Source: an uncultured Gemella sp.
Lineage (GTDB): Bacteria > Bacillota > Bacilli > Staphylococcales > Gemellaceae
Assembly (NCBI GenBank): GCA_938038035.1
Contig: CALHQV010000138.1
Span: 1 to 6,848, forward strand
DNA length: 6,848 bases
Reading direction: 5' to 3'
Positions 4,701-6,848 of the stretch are shown here, piece after piece (the stretch's first letter is position 1; each line of letters begins with the position of its first letter). A program made the translations under genes and the position numbers. The notes below the pieces were generated by a model. It made no database searches and had not been told where the DNA came from. It saw only the letters and a list, made by a program, of their open reading frames with translations.

Positions 4701-6848
4701 TAGCGACAAGTCCACCAAATTTAGAGTTGTTACCTACAATATCACCATCGAAATAAACACTATCTGTATTACTTCTCCAGCTTTCACTTACAAGTCCTCC
4801 AGACCACCAAGATTTGTCCCCAAGACTGTTAATCTTACCGATGAATGCAACGTTACGCATATTTGATTCATCAAGTTTGTTAACCATACCAGTAACATCG
4901 TTGTTACCTACAACATTACCTGTTACTTTAATGTTTTCGATATTTGAGTTTTTGAACATTTCCCCAAGAGGTGCTACTTTATTTTCTCCAGGTAAATTAA
5001 TATCTACATTACCTAAGTTAATATCATGAACATGGGCGTTTTCAGCTCTACCAAATAGAGGACGTGATAAGTTGTGGATAGTAAATCTACCGCCATCATT
5101 ACTTAGTAATTTACCTTTAAATGTATTAGTAACATAAGATTTTCCGTTAGGTTTTACATTCGCTGCATTAAGATCTGCACCAAGTTTAAACTCACCAGTA
5201 GGGTTAGCTTGCATATCTTTTACAAGTTCGTTGAAGTTATAGTAAACATTACCTTCTTTTAATTTTTGTTTTTCGAAGTAATGAACATACTCGTTTGCTA
5301 ATTTAGTAGCATCTGTGTGTTGAACTAAATCAGGAGCTGTTGCAGTAACTTTGTATAAAGTTTTTCCATCTTTAACTACTTCTTCAACTTTATCAACAGA
5401 AAGTCTTGTCACTTTGTTATCATGAGTTGTAACTCGTAGGTAAAGTGGAGCAATAGTAGCTGGTTTTTCAGTAAGTAAACTGATATCAGTTTCAACACCT
5501 GCATCATCAACGCTGATTAAGCTTGTTTCTTTGATGTTTTTAATTTCAACTTTTTTAAGATCTAATTTAATTGGTTGATCTTCTAAAGTTTCAGTTTCGT
5601 CCTGACCATTACCTCTATCATAAACCATAGTAGTAGATAGAGTATACTCTTTGAAGTATTCTACATTGTCTAATAAAGCATTTAGATTATTTTCTGTCAG
5701 ATTTACAGTCTTAACAACTTCTCCATCTTTTTTCAGAGTAGCTGTGATTGATTTAATTTTTGTCTTAGTTGGATTTTCTAGAGAATACTTAGCGACTACT
5801 TCTTTATCTAATACTTTCTTGTCAGTATCAACGAATTTTAGTATTGGTTTTTCTGTTAATGGAACTAAGTTTTTGATAGCTTCGTTTAATTTTTCAGTAG
5901 CTGCATTCACTTTGCTTTGAGTAGTAGCTTCATCTTCGTTTACATGGTTTGCTGCTGTAAGGGCTTCTTCTAAAGCTTTCCATGTTTGAGTAGTGTATTC
6001 TTCTTTACGTTTACGTTCGCTGTCAGCTCTGTTAATAGCATATTGTAATGCAGTTTTATCAACGGCAAGAGCTTTAATAGCGTCTTGGAGAGCTTTAGTA
6101 GCCGCATCTATTTCACTTTGTTTAGGAAGTGGAGTAGTTTGGTTGTTAATTTCTTTAGCTTTTAGTTCGGCGTTTTTGAATTCATTCCAAGTTTTAGGGC
6201 TATAGTCAGCTTCTTGTTCTTGTTTAGTTTCTGCATCTTTTAATTGTTTTTGTAATTTTGTTTTGTCAACATTAAGAGCATCGATAGCGGCTTTAAGTTT
6301 TTTAGCAGCATCATCAATTTGAGCTTGAGTAGCAGTAGTGTTATCCTCTACTGCTTGAGCATCTTTTTTCGCTTCTTCTAATGCAGACCAAGTCGTAGGG
6401 CTGAAGTTAGTTTCTGTCTTAGATTTAGCATCAGCAAGTTGTTTTTCAAGTTCAGTCTTATCAGTTTTTAATGCATCGATAGCGGCTTTAAGTTTTTTAG
6501 CAGCATCATCGATTTGAGCTTGAGTAGCAGTAGCGTTATCCTCTACTGCTTGAGCATCTTTTTTTGCTTCTTCTAATGCAGACCAAGTCGTAGGGCTGAA
6601 GTCAGTTTCTGTCTTAGACTTAGCGTCAGCAAGTTGTTTTTCAAGTTCAGTTTTATCTGTATTTAATCCAGAAATAGCGGCTTTAAGTTGCTCATTAATG
6701 TGATTTACTTCGTTTTGCTTAGCAGCTGGATTGTTTGTAACTTTTTCAGCTTCAGCTAATACAGATTGAAGATTTGTCCAAGTTGCATCACTATAGTGTT
6801 CTTTAGTTTTTGATTTCGCATCTGCGATAGTTTTGTTTAAGTCTGTTT
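1783..6848 (-). CDS. Secreted M26-family zinc metalloprotease (ZmpB / IgA1-protease type), N-terminus outside window
   Basis: A single reading frame is open from the right edge to TAA at 1783-1785, giving 1687 visible residues (numbered here from the first whole codon, 6844-6846). M26 enzymes are large extracellular endopeptidases of mucosal cocci; some cleave the hinge of human IgA1 and others (ZmpB, ZmpC) act on other or poorly defined host proteins. Visible order: five FIVAR-type helical repeats (1-327); a beta-rich linker (about 328-430); an M26 N-terminal-type region with ETSLISVDDAGVETD and LYLRVTTHDNK (about 441-476) and YYNFNELVKDM (535-545); GLUG-like repeats (about 592-767); a helical region (about 960-1300); the zinc site H1352-E-T-T-H1356 with E1376; and a conserved end with LLQQTNSFKTSIF. 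There is no LPXTG motif at the C-terminus, as expected, since in this family the sorting motif, when present, lies near the N-terminus. The start, signal peptide and promoter are off-window; a GTG at 5908-5910 lies inside a repeat and is not the start. The substrate cannot be told from sequence. It converges on the repressor gene. Confidence 0.93.
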   Translation of the reverse strand, partial: TDLNKTIADAKSKTKEHYSDATWTNLQSVLAEAEKVTNNPAAKQNEVNHINEQLKAAISGLNTDKTELEKQLADAKSKTETDFSPTTWSALEEAKKDAQAVEDNATATQAQIDDAAKKLKAAIDALKTDKTELEKQLADAKSKTETNFSPTTWSALEEAKKDAQAVEDNTTATQAQIDDAAKKLKAAIDALNVDKTKLQKQLKDAETKQEQEADYSPKTWNEFKNAELKAKEINNQTTPLPKQSEIDAATKALQDAIKALAVDKTALQYAINRADSERKRKEEYTTQTWKALEEALTAANHVNEDEATTQSKVNAATEKLNEAIKNLVPLTEKPILKFVDTDKKVLDKEVVAKYSLENPTKTKIKSITATLKKDGEVVKTVNLTENNLNALLDNVEYFKEYTLSTTMVYDRGNGQDETETLEDQPIKLDLKKVEIKNIKETSLISVDDAGVETDISLLTEKPATIAPLYLRVTTHDNKVTRLSVDKVEEVVKDGKTLYKVTATAPDLVQHTDATKLANEYVHYFEKQKLKEGNVYYNFNELVKDMQANPTGEFKLGADLNAANVKPNGKSYVTNTFKGKLLSNDGGRFTIHNLSRPLFGRAENAHVHDINLGNVDINLPGENKVAPLGEMFKNSNIENIKVTGNVVGNNDVTGMVNKLDESNMRNVAFIGKINSLGDKSWWSGGLVSESWRSNTDSVYFDGDIVGNNSKFGGLVAKVNHGGNPNDFKQRGRLTNSFVKGTMTLKNHGQSGGLIHENYDWGWVENNVSMMKVTNGEIMYGASSVDTGDSYFGFDNFKNNFYVTDVATGLSSYNKSKQIKGITEAQALEKFAKMGITAHEYEINEPVVNTLNNIKPKADTYKDTQDYKADRELAYRNIEKLQPFYNKEWIVNQGNKIPAGSKLLTTEVLSVAAMKDNEFVTELGDANRIIVHYADKTKEIFNISPKESQVKQVKEYSIAELGEIVYTPNIVDKDRSDLISAIESKLSPVELQSDAVYKLFGRNGDGKVNAIKDLYLEESFKEVKDNLNKFVTKLVQNEDHQLNTDEAAKRALIKKIDDNKAAVLLGLAYLNRYYGVKFDDFNIKELMLFKPDFYGKNVNVLDFLIKIGSKESNIKGDRTLEAYREAIGGVIGIGELNSFLDYNMRLFTSDTDLNDWFIKATKDNVYVVEPKTTTPEFADKKHRAYEGLNNDVHGKMILPLLNLKDAHMFLISTYNTMAYSSFEKYGKNTAAEREAFKKEIDKVAKAQQNYLDFWSRLSLDKVRNQLLKSNNMVPTPVLDNQNYKGISTDKYGHTNSGKDVAPIRELYGPTGRYHATDWRMGAVARIYGNPYKDDSVFFMVTDMISDFGISAFTHETTHVNDRMVYLGGSRHREGTDLEAFAQGMLQSPAETSPNGDFKALGLNMAYERPNDGNQWYNTNPNDLTSRAEIDHYMKGFNDTLMLLDYLEGEAVIDKHSKELNNAWFKKVAKKLRNANTKNQYDEVRDLNEEEKGYELNSVNDLVDKNFMTKHGPGNAIYDPTGFGTAYVTVPITAGIYGGNTSEGAPGSMSFKHNTFRMWGYYGYEKGFLNYASNMLKAESKKAGKDTLGDDFIIKKVSDNKFNTLEEWKKAYFKEVVDKAKAGFNPVTIDGTTYSSYDDLKRAFAEAVEKDKVTLKNGSVKSDNTVTLKEKLYKKLLQQTNSFKTSIFKS
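2719..2793 (-). other. Zinc-binding active site of the M26 protease
   Basis: The motif HETTH is encoded at 2779-2793 within FTHETTHVNDRMVYLGG. Its two His residues are zinc ligands and its Glu is the catalytic base. The Glu in DLEAFAQGML (codon 2719-2721) is exactly 20 residues after the second His, the spacing expected for the third ligand in family M26 (HExxH-x19-E). The surrounding YLGG-x-RxREG and FAQGMLQSP are also family-typical. All catalytic residues are present, so the enzyme is predicted to be active. Confidence 0.92.
4546..5073 (-). repeat. GLUG-like beta repeats in the M26 N-terminal region
   Basis: Degenerate repeats in the protein are spaced roughly 25-40 residues apart, each pairing a run such as NIENIKVTGNVVGNN, MRNVAFIGKI, SVYFDGDIVGNN or LTNSFVKGTM with a glycine turn such as VTGMVNK, SGGLVSES, FGGLVAKV or SGGLIHEN. 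This pattern of alternating beta strands and G-G-L turns is that of GLUG motifs, which are expected to build a beta-helix. Its likely role is a structural or substrate-positioning part of the protease rather than catalysis. Confidence 0.7.
5866..6846 (-). repeat. Array of five FIVAR-type helical repeats in the M26 protease
   Basis: Five consecutive protein repeats, in N- to C-terminal order: 6661-6846 (62 residues), 6466-6660 (65), 6271-6465 (65), 6064-6270 (69) and 5866-6063 (66). The shared pattern is D-K-T-x-L-x3-I/L-x-x-A-x-S/T-K, then Y/F-S/T-x-x-TW near residue 25, then A-x-x-V/I-x-N, then Q-x-x-I/V-x-x-A-x-x-x-L-x-x-AI-x-x-L. The fixed TW dipeptide and the three-helix periodicity fit FIVAR domains, found in Gram-positive surface proteins as stalks or binding modules. 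The first repeat runs to within two bases of the window edge, so the array may continue upstream. Confidence 0.85.
6271..6660 (-). repeat. Near-identical tandem pair of 195-bp repeats
   Basis: Repeats 6466-6660 and 6271-6465 have the same length. By my count they differ at about 12 of 195 bases and only 3 of 65 residues (Asp/Asn, Ala/Thr and Lys/Asn). The neighbouring repeats are far more diverged. The pattern points to a recent duplication or gene conversion of a single 195-bp unit. Most differences are synonymous, in line with continued selection on the protein. Confidence 0.9.

Noticed and set aside
5908..5910. GTG codon on the - strand as a possible start of the protease
   Set aside because: The frame stays open upstream to the window edge and encodes clear repeat sequence. 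The GTG lies in the middle of the fifth FIVAR repeat (V-N-A-A-T-E-K-L), so it is an internal Val codon.
4174..6205. Several + strand open frames of 65-89 residues (4174-4371, 4663-4866, 4814-5029, 5651-5920, 5993-6205)
   Set aside because: All lie antisense inside the protease gene and have low-complexity Ser/Phe/Leu-rich translations produced by its codon use. None has a recognisable domain.
6271..6660. Regular repeats as a CRISPR-like or mobile-element signal
   Set aside because: The repeats are in-frame coding units of 195 bp with no spacers, no terminal inverted repeats and no transposase. They are protein domain duplications.

Overview
The window looks like chromosome of a low-GC Gram-positive coccus. 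The A+T-rich composition, the AGGTGA/GGAG-type ribosome binding sites, the U-tailed hairpin terminators and the gene content all fit Firmicutes. A Gemella-like or streptococcus-related oral/respiratory commensal is my best guess, because the dominant gene is a peptidase-family M26 surface zinc protease (the ZmpB / ZmpC / IgA1-protease family), known mainly from those mucosal cocci. The species is an inference; nothing in the window names it.

Layout on the + strand. Bases 1-74 are the last 23 codons of a YebC/PmpR-family protein. It is followed 7 bases later by a complete gene for a 197-residue RDD-family membrane protein (82-675), whose ribosome binding site overlaps the yebC stop, so the two probably form one transcript. 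A two-tier hairpin terminator (678-729) closes that unit. A 117-base AT-rich leader (730-846) holds two possible extended -10 elements and a perfect 10-bp inverted repeat that looks like an operator. It leads into a complete DeoR/GlpR-family repressor of the LacR type (847-1596), which ends at its own terminator (1603-1637).

Layout on the - strand. From 1783 to the right edge (and beyond) runs one very large open gene with no in-frame stop. It encodes at least 1687 residues of a secreted M26 zinc metalloprotease. Its signal peptide and N-terminus are outside the window. Reading from the protein's N-terminal side, the visible part has five FIVAR-type helical repeats of 62-69 residues (two of them nearly identical), a beta-rich linker, a GLUG-like repeat region, a helical region, the HETTH zinc site with its third-ligand Glu 20 residues on, and a conserved C-terminal tail. 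A 19-bp-arm palindrome (1734-1772) terminates it. It is convergent with the repressor gene, and the 186 bases between them hold one terminator for each side.

How the pieces relate. The yebC-RDD pair and the repressor look like ordinary chromosomal genes. The protease is an accessory host-interaction factor next to them, and nothing in the sequence ties its expression to the repressor. I see no new multi-gene system. The most distinctive elements are the protease, its recombinogenic repeat array and the well-formed inverted repeats in the intergenic regions.
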